Shown here: positions 34,018 through 45,870 of the stretch, in pieces
Position numbering within the stretch: the stretch's first letter is position 1
How the letters are laid out: each line of letters starts with the position of its first letter
Position numbers and translations under genes: made by a program
The notes under the pieces: generated by a model
The model's database searches: none
The model's input: only the letters and a program-made list of their open reading frames with translations
What the model was told of the DNA's origin: nothing
Assembly: GCA_947034885.2 (NCBI GenBank)
Contig: OX344752.2
Span: forward strand, 30,548,386 to 30,612,385
Direction: 5' to 3'
Source: Thuidium tamariscinum
Lineage: Eukaryota > Streptophyta > Bryopsida > Hypnales > Thuidiaceae
Length of the DNA stretch: 64,000 bases

Positions 34018-35319
34018 GATTGCAGACATTCCACGGAGTCGGCTACAAGATTTTATAGCTGAAAAACAAAACAATGAATATTTCCCTTGCAAATTTACCA
34101 AAGAGACCTTGAAAAGTCAACAAACCTGGTACTTTGCTAAAACCTAGAGTAAACAGTGGCTCTGTGGTGATTAGATAAGATATCACCTTTTCCTCATTGT
34201 ATAACTTCAAATTCTTCAATATATTAATATTAATGACACTTGTGTTCTTTTACATTTCTTTTGTTTCTATAACTCATCTTTGGACATACTAAAATGTACT
34301 TTCAATTTGTTATATTCTTCATTGTATTTATATTATTGGGCTTGTATGTTTACATTCATAGTACTTACTTTGAAGACAATGTTAAATAAATCTCCAAATT
34401 CAATCATCTTTGTTCTTTAACAATAGACCATTGCAAGTTAATTTGTACCATTTTGTGGAATTGGATTTCTATTGACGATTCTACTCAAGCACATATAATA
34501 TTTCTAAAACATTGGCTAAAAGTAAATATTTCTAAATCAAGAAAATTAGAATTTCAAGTAAAAAATAAATGGCATTTGTGTATAACAATATAAATTTTCA
34601 ACAAAATTTAAATTTTTGTTCCTCTAAATAATACAAGATAGACAAATCAATGTATGTGCATGTTGTAAAGGTGTTATTTGAAGACATTTTATTACATTCA
34701 AAGATATAGGTACACTAGAACATTGATAGTTTTAAAATTTTATAGATTCATACTCTTTTCCAAAAAAAAATATTTTCATTTATTTTTCTTATCAATCATT
34801 TTCATTTCAGTAAACAAATTGGTATTCAAAATTACTTCATCAATTTCAATAATATCATTTCCAAGTACATGTAATATGTTTCAAATACCTTTTGTATAAT
34901 GGATTTAAACTTTTTATATATACCCAAAATTATAAAAATTTCAAATTAAAGTCAGAAATTCAAATAATCAACCATTCTTTTTAAGAATTATTTTAGGTAA
35001 CAACTAAGTACAAGTGGAGTAAGTTGGCTATTTGTTTAATTGAAAAAAAACTACTAACGCAAAACAATTATATTCAAGACTAAAATACTATGATTATACA
35101 TTATTATGAGGTTTACATTAAAAAAAAATTAAAAAAGCACACCTATTTTTATACAATTTTTTCTTCTATTTATGTTTTATTTTTTTGTGTGTTTATTCTA
35201 ATTATAAGGCAAGACATTGTCTCTTCACTACTAAAACACATGAATTTATTGAGAATAACTATCAATATAAATTTTGTTATTGCACATTCTATTCTTTATT
35301 TTTCCAACTTTTTTTCTAT
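34018..35319. other. AT-rich intergenic DNA
   Basis: No supported gene. The open frames at 34678-34899 and 35090-35362 are hydrophobic by composition (A/T-rich codons) and show no family features. Confidence 0.45.
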
Positions 35320-36730
35320 AGATATAGGTGCCACTTTGGACCTAAAGACCACTGGAAAGTAATTGTTCATGATATGGATGCTTTGTTACATTCCACTCAA
35401 AAGAATCAAAAGAAAGTGGTAGAAAAAACAAAAAAATGAGGGAAGAAAGTCATTCTAGAATATGATGCATTCAAAGCTAGTAACACCTCTAAAGGGAAAA
35501 AGAAACGTATAGGAAAAAATGAGTCTGGAATGTCTATTAAGCATGGATGCCAACGGTATGTTATTGTCAAACAACCATATTTAGACAATAGTATTTTCCA
35601 AATTATGTATTATCAAACGGAACATGTCAACAAAGAGGAAAAACATTATCATGGGAGTATTGTAAGAGGATTTTGACATGCTATGGGTAGCACCCTTTCT
35701 GATAACATGAAGAAGCGTTTGTCTACAATGTTGAATCTAGGACTATCACCATCCCAAGTGATGGCTCAACACAAAGTAGATGTGCGTGAAATGGCTATTT
35801 TGAATATGCCTATTACTTGAGATATATTTGTAATGCATGAAGATGTGCAAAATTTGTCTAACAAACTTGCAATAGAGCTTTAGCAAAAGCACCTGAGTGA
35901 CCCTATTAACGTGAGCATAAGGGATCAAGGAAAATCCAACTAGTGTTTTCTATTACAAAGAACACGCATTACTAGACTTGAATATAACAATTCAAGATGA
36001 TGTCCCATTCACACTAGGAATACAAACGGAGTGACAACTTGAAATGATGGTGAAGCATGGGCATGGAAGTGCACTTGCATTTGATATTACATTTGGTACT
36101 ACAACGACAAGAGTAAGCTTGTTTATTTACTCCGAACTTCTTGAATTACTGCATGTTATTAAACAATTGATAGTTCAATGTTCAAATGTTTTAACTCTTA
36201 TAATTCTTTGTGATTGTCATGTAATATCCATTTTATACAATCATGGTCTTCGATGAATGGCGGAATGATATACTAGTTGGTTTTTTCATCATCTCTAGAA
36301 CACAAGAAAAAGACTTGCAAATTGTTTTACAAGAATTGAAAAATACAGTGGAGTTTAAAGCTTTGGGATGGAGGCCAAGCTCAATAATTGTAGACAATGC
36401 TCAAGGCAAGATAGACATTCTTAGATTAGTTTTGCAAACTTGTTTGATTTCAAAAAGTCTTCAAGTTTCATTTGAAAATTCAATATTTTTCATTTTGTAT
36501 ATGGATCCTTTCTTCATATTAATTTGTGCTCTTCTTCATTATTTTCATATAGATCAATTTAGCCCGAGGCAAGGATATTTCTATGTCTTTGGCATATTCG
36601 AAAAAGTTGGGCTGAAAATACGGTGAAAAAGATCAAGATAATTGAAGAGAGAGCATTCATTCTAAAGGCACTTGGAGATATAATGTATGGTACAAGAATG
36701 TCTAATGACGACTCTCCTATCAAACGGTGT
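35320..36730 (+). pseudogene. MULE transposase pseudogene, 5' part
   Basis: Mutator-like transposases cut and paste DNA with a DDE-type RNase H fold. A first block (35325-35900) begins CHFGPKDHWK and can be read in one frame if four stops are ignored: 35437, 35674, 35818 (TGA) and 35881 (TAG). The catalytic part follows in other frames: GHGSALAFDITFGT (first Asp, near 36060), VFDEWRND, then SSIIVDNAQGKID (second Asp, near 36390), and CLWHIRKSWAENTVKK (the family's CxWH motif, near 36590). The frame shifts more than once. The gene breaks off near 36730, where the 2.7-kb repeat begins, and resumes near 39490. It is clearly inactive. Confidence 0.75.
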
Positions 36731-36851
36731 CCTGTTGTAAATTCCTACGTAATGTACAAACATATTATAATACGTTTTATTGGGTAGCTTCAAGGTGACG
36801 TTAATTCTTTGAATAACTTCAAGGTGACGCTGTTCTATTGAGGTGTACAAC

Positions 36852-36864
36852 ATCCATATAAGAA
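36852..36864 (+). promoter_or_regulatory. TATA-like element of the 2.7-kb repeat
   Basis: The sequence catataag lies about 70 bp before the ATG at 36930 and is kept, slightly changed, in the older copy (ctataaaag near 24896). Conservation in both copies supports a promoter role for this part of the repeat. Confidence 0.4.
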
Positions 36865-36929
36865 CACGATTTTGCCTTCGAGTTTCATTGAATTTCGTTA
36901 GTGAGTTTAGTTTCCACATTAGAATTAAA

Positions 36930-37388
36930 ATGTCGAATTGGAGGATTTTTTCTGAGTCTCAAGATAAAGAGCCTCAACCGGAGGCTGAATTCAAACTTTC
37001 ATTGTCACAACTACCGGATCAACCTCTTCTGTTGCAAGATATTGTATTGCCACGTGAGCATCCACGGGATGAAGCTGGGCTTTCTCGATCGTCAAAACAA
37101 CCTCGTATGGAGCAACGGTGGCACGGGAACTTTCAGCGAGATGCTCGAGCTTTGGTAATCTTATTGCAAGTTGGGTGTGTTGAACCCGGAAGTCGTGAAG
37201 TGACATTTGAAGGATGTTTTGAAGGTTTAAACGATGAACAATACTTTGGTATGGTGAGGCCTATTGAAGGAAGTCGCGGTCACGAACGATGATTAAAAAG
37301 ATCGATGAATACTTTGACAAAGGTAGATCGTGCCGATTATATCACCGCGACAATCAAATGCATCTTCAAGTTTCTGCAGATGGAATGA
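36930..37388 (+). CDS. Unrecognised protein encoded by the 2.7-kb repeat (one in-frame stop)
   Basis: The frame begins MSNWRIFSES and ends KCIFKFLQME, 152 codons, with one TGA at 37290. In the older copy the same codon is TGG (ERWLK), so the stop is a G-to-A change and the ancestral protein was continuous. The N-terminal third is acidic and Gln/Pro/Leu-rich; the middle (RWHGNFQRDARALVILLQ, about residues 62-79) is probably helical. No transmembrane segment, signal peptide, zinc finger or catalytic motif is visible. I do not recognise the family. The TATA-like element upstream and conservation of the frame in two copies argue that it was once expressed. A gag-like or accessory protein of a retroelement is one possibility. 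Confidence 0.5.
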
Positions 37389-37690
37389 AGCTTTGATTGA
37401 AACTCTAGTTTTTTACCTCTAGTATACATTTATTGAATATTAGTTCTTAATTTTATATTTTCAGTATTTTATTTAAATCACAATGTGTGATTATAAATGT
37501 AGAATGAAGATTTTGTGATAAAAAAATTAGCTTGAGGTTTGATGATAAGGGAGAGTGTGAATGGAGAAGTCATTGGAATCTTAGATGGGGTCTTGGTAGG
37601 GGTATAGGCTGATGTAACCCACCCCCTCACTTATGATAAAGAGGAAAATAGGGAAAAGATGCTTAGTGGTGTATAGAGAGAGAGAAGTGT

Positions 37691-37938
37691 CATTAGAAGA
37701 AATCCCTGTTATTTTCAGTGCAGCACGTTAGGTAGATTGTATTGAGGCCGCGTTGTTGAAAACGTAGAAAAAACACAAAAAACGCAAAAAAATGCGTTTT
37801 CTGTGTTTTTCTATGTTTTTTCTTCGTTTTTTCAGCGTTTTCAGGGTTTTCCTGCGTTTTTAGCAATGCAGTCTCAACACAATCTACCTGGCGTACTGCG
37901 TTGAAATTAACAGCGTTTTCAGTGTTTTTCTTCTAGTG
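37691..37938. mobile_element. T5 CACTA-type foldback MITE, 248 bp
   Basis: TGT lies on both sides (37688-37690 and 37939-37941). The ends CATTAGAAGAAA and TTCTTCTAGTG pair, and long inner arms around GGTAGATTGTATTGAG also pair. The centre has repeated 'aacgcaaaaa' and 'tgcgtttt' text. The older copy of the 2.7-kb repeat lacks it, so the insertion is younger than that copy. A 3-bp duplication with CACTA ends fits En/Spm MITEs. Confidence 0.75.
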
Positions 37939-39490
37939 TGTGTATGTATTTTGGGGAGTTTTTTTGGCCAAATTTCGAGTTGATGTAGCTCATTGAGCAT
38001 GAAGAATTGAGTGATGAAATTTTGGCATAACATTCCTTGTGTTTAAAGCTTTTCAAAGAGTGTTTACAAGTTGGATTTGAAATTAGGAGTCAAAAGTTAT
38101 GAGAGCTTGAAATTGTGAAGACTCAAGGATCTTTATTGAGAGGTCAGAGGCTTCAACAAGCTATAACTTTTGCAATACTTGTTTGTTTAATTTGAGATTT
38201 GGAGGGTGTATTTTATTTGTAAGTATCTTTTTTTTTAAATATGATACTTTCTGTTTAGAGTCTGTATCAAAAATTTATGAGGTGACAAAGTTTGGAGTGG
38301 AGTTTGGACTTGAAAGAGGGAGGTCATATCTTCAACACCTACAACTTTTGGTTAGTTTCTTTTATGGAATTAAAACTTTGAGACATGATAGATCATCATT
38401 TTATCTTTTCAAATTGAATTTATTTATATGAATTGGAGTTGTAATGCAAAAGTTATGTAGTATCAAAGGTTGAGGAATTCCATACCTTCTTATTTGAGAA
38501 GGCCGAAACTTTACCTCTCATAATTTTTGAACAGTATCTTAGATCATTGTGATATTTTCACAAGTTATAAATATTAGTGAGATCTTTCTAAATTGCTCTC
38601 ACACTTAGTGTTTGAAGCTTTCAATCAAAAGTTATTGAGATTTAAGGAGACAATGGTTGGTTAGAAAGAAGAAAAAGGACCTCTACTTTGTTCTTATATA
38701 ACTTTTGGACAGTATCTTATAATAAGCTCAAATTTTGTAAGTGATTAGTTTGTGCTTTTAGATTTCTAAATTGCTAAAGCACTTAGTATTTGAGTTTCTA
38801 GAGCACCTGTAACACTAGATGGAAGGTCGCATCTTGTATGGAACTTAGTTTTACTTAGTTCTTGTTAGGATTTCTTCAAGTTTGAAAGTGAAAGAAGTTT
38901 TCAAGACTCAAGGTTGAAGATTTGGGACTCAAAAGGGGAGAAGATTGAAGATTCGTGTGTATGGCTTGTGGCTTGTTTTTTTTAGCCGGTTTTGGAGGCT
39001 CGTTGTGATTTTCTTGTTTTTCTCAGCCGATTTTGGAGGCTAGTTGTTATTTCAATTTTGCATTTTAAATTTGGTTGCGAGCTATGGAGTCATTCTTATG
39101 ACAGTTATTAACCCCATTTCTTGTTTGTGGCGACGAAGTGCAATTGATCACCCACATGGTCGATCTTCTATGTTGTTCTTACCGGTAAAAGGCACTTCCT
39201 GGTCACCGTAGGTTTAAAGTTTAGGAGCCATTCTTTCGGACGGTCAGCTCGTGGTTTGGCGGTCCCATTTTACCCGTCCGAGGACTTGTTTTTTATTACA
39301 CACCTTTACCTTATTCCTATAGAGCCACTACATGATAGGCCTATGGAAGATTCAAGTAAAGATTGAAGTGAAGATCGAGTGAAGATTCGAGTTTTCGACA
39401 TTACTTGTCACTCACTCAACGACTTGCAGCTAAGCATCGCGCGTGTTTCTTAAGCGTGCTCTTCTCTACTCGACAACGGGCACAACGTCA

Positions 39491-40247
39491 ACTAAATGAT
39501 TTTGCTTTAGCACGACCAGATGATGTTAAATTTATAATTTACATGAATGAATATTAGCGTGGAAAAGCTTAAATGTGGTGTACTAAGTACCGTAACATTT
39601 CTCACACAAGTCAGAATACAAATGCAAGTATAGAATTATATCACAAGAATTTGAAGAGTATCCTGCATTCTAAAAAAGAGAAATTCAGTAGTAGACGCAT
39701 AGATTGGTTGATTTATCATTTGGTTGGAGATGCCATCTCTCATTATTGGTACAATGTGCATTTGAAGAAGTTTAGATTTGCTTGAAACAGTCAAGTCAAA
39801 TTCATCATAGCACTTGCAATTATGTATGCAAAATCTATTCCAGACTTATATGTGTTGCTCTATCCAAATGGTGATGATGTAGCTTTGATTGCCGCAGTGA
39901 ATAATAAACCTAAAGTATAGAGAGTGTATTGCCTTGATTCAGAATGGGTCCAGTGTAAGTGTTCAATTGTAATTGAAGGCTTGATGTGTAAGCATTCAGT
40001 CAAAGTCTTCAAGATGCTCCATCCAGACATAGAAGATGGACTATTTGTTAAAGAAACAGGAACTCGATATGGTGTCAAAAAAGGCACTCTTTTGTCACAA
40101 GGATTAACATTATCACTTCGAGACCATTGTACTACAGAGTTTTCAGTCTTCATTGACAATGGTTTAGGAGTAATGGAGTTTGATTGTACTGATAAAGAAG
40201 CTATGGTGTCTGTGAGCGCTTTTTTACCGACCCTTGCTAAAAAATGA
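39491..40247 (+). pseudogene. MULE transposase pseudogene, 3' part with SWIM zinc finger
   Basis: This continues the transposase cut at 36730. It reads QLNDFALARPDDV, then TSQNTNASIELYHKNLK (the family's NTN...E.YH block, which carries the third acidic residue), RRIDWLIYHLVGD, and a SWIM zinc finger: CKC at about 39957 followed by CKHSV at about 39990. After the finger the frame stays open for about 80 codons to 40247. Stops occur at about 39555 (TAG), 39785 (TGA) and 39918 (TAG). SWIM fingers are typical of plant MULE transposases and their FAR1/FHY3 relatives. Confidence 0.7.
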
Positions 40248-42581
40248 AACACAACCAGATTCTTTTAATTTTTTATGGTTTCTAGTTTATGAGTGTTGTA
40301 ATGGTTGTCCATTGTGCCTTTCAAGCAATGGATCTTTCTAACTCCTAAGTACACTCAAAGCATGCAAAAATCTAATCAAACATATTTCAAAATGCAAGAT
40401 ATCACGTGATTAACCTCTACAATCGAGCTGCTGTAGTTATTTTGCTAAAGTTAGGTCAGACTAAATCTAATTATCTTATCTTGTAGAAGATTAATTCTTC
40501 TTTCCAAAACTATAAAATTAAACCTAATCAGACATTCCAATCAAAAGTTATGAGCGGATGAAGTTGAACCGCTAATCGGTTCTTCAAACTTCATCCCCTA
40601 ATTACTCCTAATCTACAATTCTAAATTTAGTGTTTATTTTGGTTTTGAGTTCTAATTATTAGCTTTATTCTAGTTTACTCAACTTGTTCCAAAGTTTCAA
40701 AACTTATCTAGTTTTCATCCAAATTTACTATTAAACTTCATCCACTTCTATCTTCCTTGTTTTAAATCGGATTTTTACGTATAATGTGTTTTTGAAAACC
40801 TCTAAGCTAATTCTACAGGGGATTTAGTCTCAAAATAGAAACAAAATTCGCCTTAATACTCTGAAGTGTACTTCTAATTCGGCTACTTAGTCTAAATGAT
40901 AAACTTTGAACATCCGAAAGAAATAGAAAAAATTAAGTTCATACCTCGGAATTCACATCGTTGAGAAGGTTGTTGTACACTCCTTCGAATTCTTCATCAT
41001 TCGCCATCTTCCTCACACCCTTGGTAGTTTTGCCCATGGTTTAAAGATGACTTTTTAATACAAATTTGAAGTTTAAACTTCTAACTACTTCTTTTTCTTT
41101 CTGTTCTACTTCTTTCTCTTCAATACTATTCCTCCTTCACTATTGTATTCAAATGATTGACTTTGAAATAATAATTGACCTTTGAAGATCTAAAGTCAAT
41201 TATTATTCTATCTTCTTTTTCTAATGGTTTAAATTCCTTCTCTAAGATTTTCTATCTAATCTTATCAACTTCTAATGACACCTTAACTTCCCAATGAACT
41301 CTTCCATCTCCTTCACTTGTTCTTTGAGGTTGTTTGAACTCCTTCTACTTGACTTGAGAGAGGTTTTTATTTGACTCCTATTTTTTTTCTATGTTGGGAT
41401 TCCCAATTAGTAATGGAAACACTGTTAATTGAGAACTTCTCAACTTCCTACTTTCTAATTGTGACACTTCTTACTCTTTGCGATGCTAATTTTTTTCAAA
41501 TTTTTTTTTCAATTTATATTATTTAGTTAATCACTACAATAATATGAAATTTTTTAGTTTCTTCTTGGCCTCCTATCTAGTGTTTTGAATTTGTATGAAT
41601 TAGAACTTCAACCGGTCATAAAATCAAATTATGCAACCAAGTCGCCCAAGTTCGATTGCAGTCAATTCAATCGCAGTAGTTCAGTTCTGTTCAGTTTAGC
41701 GACCAAGTTCAGCGACCAGGTTCATTTAGTTACAACCGGTTGATGCCCTTGTCATATCCGATTGATATTCTGCTACGACCGGTTGACATCCATCAACTTG
41801 GAGGGTTCTCAAAAGGTCCCTTGTTTGTTTGGAGGACCTGGAGAACCTAAGCCAATAATTGCTTGAAGGCTCGGGCTACCAAACATGTTTTTTAACACGG
41901 GTTTCTAATTTTTAGAGGAATTTGAAACACCGAGAGTTGTTTTTCTCTCGACAACTAATTGTACACTAAATTAGAATGCTAAATTGACACTTGGAGCAGC
42001 AAGTTTTGGGTCTAAACTTTGATGAAATTCCTAATATTTTGGGAACTAGACTTGAAAATTAATTGTAAAGAAGCCAAAGTTTCGCCATATTTTTTCTAAC
42101 ACCCAAAATTCTAAACATAAAAACTATAGCTTCGCTGTATGTTTTAAGAATATTATAGAACTCTTCTAACTTCCAAACAACCAAAGTCAAAGTTTTGCCG
42201 TGATACAAGAAACAAGGAGAATATGAATAACCACAAGGGAAATGATTTGTTAGTAAACAATAAGCTATCAAATGTTGGTGCTAAAATAACTTAAACGACG
42301 CTAGAGAATTTTCCCAAGCGGCATCACTAGTCATAGGGGAAGGAGAATTTAGGATTAATACAAAGTTAGTTCAAAACACTTACAAAACGTCAACAAAATA
42401 CAAGAACTCCAAAAAACATCATCCAAGCTTCAAATAACACATAAAAAATGCCACAAGATGATAGCTAAGCTTGAAGGGACCCCAAGTCCTTCAAGAGAGC
42501 TCCAAAAACAACAACAAAGGAACTTGAAATGCTCCAAAAACGAGGAAATTTAGCAACGTGGCCTAAATGGCCAAAATCCAA
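40248..42581. other. Intergenic, one possible small exon
   Basis: Mostly featureless AT-rich DNA with C/T-rich stretches at 41090-41500. A possible first exon lies at 40945-41037 on the minus strand. No other coding evidence. Confidence 0.4.
40939..41037 (-). CDS. Possible first exon or small protein (32 codons)
   Basis: The frame starts MGKTTKGVRKMANDEEFEG and runs 32 codons to a TGA that lies inside a good splice donor (GAG|GTATGA at 40944-40939), so it may be a first exon instead of a complete protein. Charged, non-repetitive composition stands out from the surroundings. I could not find the following exon. The family is not recognised. Confidence 0.25.
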   Translation of the reverse strand: MGKTTKGVRKMANDEEFEGVYNNLLNDVNSEV

Positions 42582-42585
42582 TTAA

Positions 42586-43444
42586 CCCTTAAAGACAGAA
42601 ATAAAACATTTTTAGAATAATATAACCGTAGGATTTTAGAGTACACTAGTTTGAGAGCATGTACAAAAAATTTCAGAAAATTCCGCCATGTAGATTGTAA
42701 GATAATAGTGTTTGAAGTTACAAAAATCCCTTTTTTATCACTGCGGAAATCCGGGTAGCTGCACTTCAGAAGGCCACATTTGTATGAATTTTTTTTCAAA
42801 ATGGTTGTTACTCTTTGGATTCATTCTTCAATTCAAGTTGGCTACATGCTCAAAAAATTTCAAATCATTTCGAATTGTACAACATGTACAAAAGAAATAG
42901 TAAGTAGAGAGAAGTAGAGAATGATTCAAAACACTAAATGTTTAAGAATTTATTTATTGAATTGAAAAATGCCAATCTCAATGGTTCAAATGTTGTAATA
43001 AACATTCTACACCCAATGTTTTTTGTTTTTTTCAAAAATATTGAAAATTGAGTAAAATAAAGGCTTCAAATTTTATTTTAGAGTAGAAAATCCATAACTA
43101 CCCACAAACTAAAATTCTTCATAACTTTTGACTCATTAATCCAAATGGAATGATTCAAAGATTCCCAAATATATATAAATCTATAAAACCAATTTCAAAT
43201 TTTGGCTTCCAAAAAAAGTGATTTTTTCAGATCTGCCCGAACTGCCCGAGTTGAGAAACAAACAACATATTATGCAATAACTTTTCAACCATGTAGTCAA
43301 AAGTCATGAAAATTGTTGGGCTTGAAAGATACTCCTCGTCCACACCTTCTATTAAATTTTGGTTCCAAAATATAGAAATCTCTAGTCACACGTACCTGCC
43401 CAAAATCGCTATGTTGCCAAAAAAGCACTTTGGTCCTTTAGGGG
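42586..43444 (+). mobile_element. T1 element, 859 bp
   Basis: TTAA lies on both sides (42582-42585 and 43445-43448). The ends are CCCTTAAAGAC and GGTCCTTTAGGGG. The interior shares the family's layout (a 'gtaggattttagagtacac' type passage near 42630 and 'ctgcccgaactgcccgag' near 43235) but is more divergent. The open frames inside are incidental. Confidence 0.75.
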
Positions 43445-43448
43445 TTAA

Positions 43449-45828
43449 ATGAACCCAAATGAAAATAAGGCGGTTCAAAATGAACCTAAGGGGTGAGGAG
43501 AGAGGGGAATGAGTGCCTTATATAATCTTCCAAGGGCACTCCCCCCCCCCCCTCTCTTCCTACATAGTAACTTTATAACTTAAAATTTTCATCCTAATTT
43601 TAAAAAAAATTATTTTCTACGTTGGTCCTATACGGTAACTTTTGGGGAAATACTCCAATTTAAAAATGGATTGGGCCAATGGCTTCAAAAGGCCATTTTT
43701 AGCCCAGAGGACTTTGTATCCCCTTTTCCTACCTCAAAAACCTCATAGATTATAGCAACGACTAGAATTAATCCAAGGTAAAAATCTTAAATGATGGAAT
43801 TTCTATTGTAATCTAAAAATAACTAGCCTAGACTCTTAGATAGGTCCAATTTTTTTTGAAAAGACCCTAAGTTTGCTTCATTCCGATGTCGTATGCTCCC
43901 AAAACGCCAGTAAAGTTGTGAAACTTATCGGAGAGATTTATGATGATAAAAGAATTAAAGAAACTACTGTAATTTTTAGTGAGATTTTATCGCACTCATG
44001 GTAATTTTCACAATTTTACCACGTCGGATTTAAGTAGTTGATTGCTCGAAAAAAGATCTTAGAATGATCAGAAAAAATCGAGACTTTTTGGGGAACCTCT
44101 CATGGAGTTCCTCAAGCTATATGCAACCCCTAATTATACCTTGCACATGTGGAAAAACGAGTAAAAAATTTCACTACCTCCTTCAACTTTCAATGAACAA
44201 AGAATCTTCTACAATTGGAGGAACCTTGGTGCAAGGATTGCTCCGTTGGACTCCTCACACGACTCCCGTTCTAAATCACCTTACTTATGCTGTAAATGCT
44301 CTTCGATGCTCCAATTTTGAGTTTCTTCACCTGCAGGCTAATAATTGGGGTTTCCACTATTTCGTTGATGGAATGGAGAAAGTAAAACCTTTCTTTGGGA
44401 ATCTAAATTAGGATTCTCATATAACTCCCTCAGACCAAGCTAGTCTTTTTGCATCTCATTACACAATAGGTGTAGAGAATTGGGCATTTTCTACTATCAC
44501 AATTTTATGTACAAAAGATGGATTTTTATCCTATTTACATACGGATTTTCATTGGATATGTAAATAATTAGGTTTAAAGTGACTAGAGAGGGTATTGGTA
44601 TGTACAACTTAGATTCAGGTCCAATACCTAATTCTAGCTTTTTAACACCTAAAACTACATTTACAAACTTACAAACAAACGAAAAATAACAGTTGAGTCC
44701 CAAGTGACAAAATTGGGACTCATAGTGTCTAAAGTAAAAGATCATGAAGTATGTAGGATAATTCAGCCTAATCTTCATGTTCTTTTTGAAGAACTACAAA
44801 GTCTAGTAGATGAGCAAACTTGAATGATCATTTGGTAGCTAATCTACAAGCTATTCGAGGGAAGTATTAAAGGACGATAGCATGAAGGGTGGCCAATGTA
44901 AGAGGGTTCAAGAGTATTCGGTCCTTCTATGAATTGGATAGAGATAATAGTTTAGTGCGGCGCAAAAGATTTCTAGAACCGAAGATAAAGAAATTAAGAA
45001 GTTGTATGTCATTACTATTGCTAGGTACAACTTTAGCCTTTCTATTGAATGTTCCAAATATCATCTCCAAATACAATTTTCAAAAGATATAAAAAATATA
45101 CTCCTAAGAATTTTATTAACCATTGACTACAATGAATGCATTTGTAGGTTTGAATTTTCATAGTTTAAAAATGAAGATTTCTTCATGATTTACTTTGCTT
45201 ACTAAAATCATTTCATGGTTACAAATTGTGTGTTTAATTACTCTATTAAAGGTTGTTAACAACTTAAGAAATATATATTGACTTCATTATTTTCAATTTT
45301 TACATGAAATTGTTAGAGTGGATGCCACTCATTATGACATATTTGTAAAGATTTGTTTCATGTCCTTTCCATATAGGATGCCATAATTTAACTTCTTTAA
45401 TTTGAATTTTGTTGTAAATAATATAAAATATATTTAAAAATATTGATTAATTTTTTGAGAAACTATTGATTGATATCTTTTTAGAGATATTTGAACAATT
45501 GGAAAAATTAGAGGGAATTTTTATGTTGTGGATAATGAAATTTTTTTTAAAAGAATTCATCTTCTATTTTTAATTTTCATATACATGATGATTTGGGGAT
45601 TCAAATAAAATAGAAGATAGTCCTTGTCTAAGATAAGACTCTTACCATTGGACTTCACAACTTCTCCTTTCTTATAAACATTATAAAAAAAAAATTCTTT
45701 TCACTATAAAGCACCTTACACTTAATAGCTTTTAAAAAATGAATATAAATTGTTTTAAAGCCATTCTAGTATTTTTTTTAAACAAATTTTTTTGGTTAAA
45801 AATTACACAAGTTACCCCCCCCTCCTTC
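43449..45828. other. Intergenic with an unassigned open frame
   Basis: A run of 12 C lies at 43541-43552. The frame at 44064-44411 (115 codons, plus) and text up to about 45090 look somewhat gene-like (for example EFLHLQANNWGFHYFVDGMEKVKPFFG), but no family is recognised and many stops follow. It may be another transposon remnant. Confidence 0.3.
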
Positions 45829-45870
45829 ACTACAAGAGAAAGGGGTTCATTAAGTGCAATTTTAAAGCAG
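45829..45870 (+). mobile_element. CACTA-type terminus
   Basis: CACTACAAGAGAAAGGGG is a typical CACTA element end. A reversed CTTCTTGTAGTG occurs at about 51487-51498, and text near 50868-50885 (TTGTGCTTAATGAA) pairs with 45845-45862 (TTCATTAAGTGCAA). These could be ends of one large element spanning the gene-like region between them, but pairing beyond about 12 bases is poor. Confidence 0.35.

Larger units (their letters stand above)
36731..39490 (+). mobile_element. 2.7-kb repeat inserted in the MULE transposase
   Basis: It begins near TGTTGTAAATTCC and ends somewhere around 39430-39490; a target duplication was not identified. The first 1.8 kb matches the older copy at 24767-27250. It has a TATA-like element (ccatataagaac near 36854) about 75 bp before an ATG at 36930, an open frame, and a 3' half rich in 'gattgaagtgaagat' type text. 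TG start and promoter-like layout are reminiscent of a solo LTR, but this is inference. A T5 MITE lies inside at 37691-37938. Confidence 0.6.

Noticed and set aside
44064-45092. Possible coding region with frames at 44064-44411 and 44889-45092
   Set aside because: The composition is partly gene-like, but stops intervene and no family could be named; kept only as an intergenic note.
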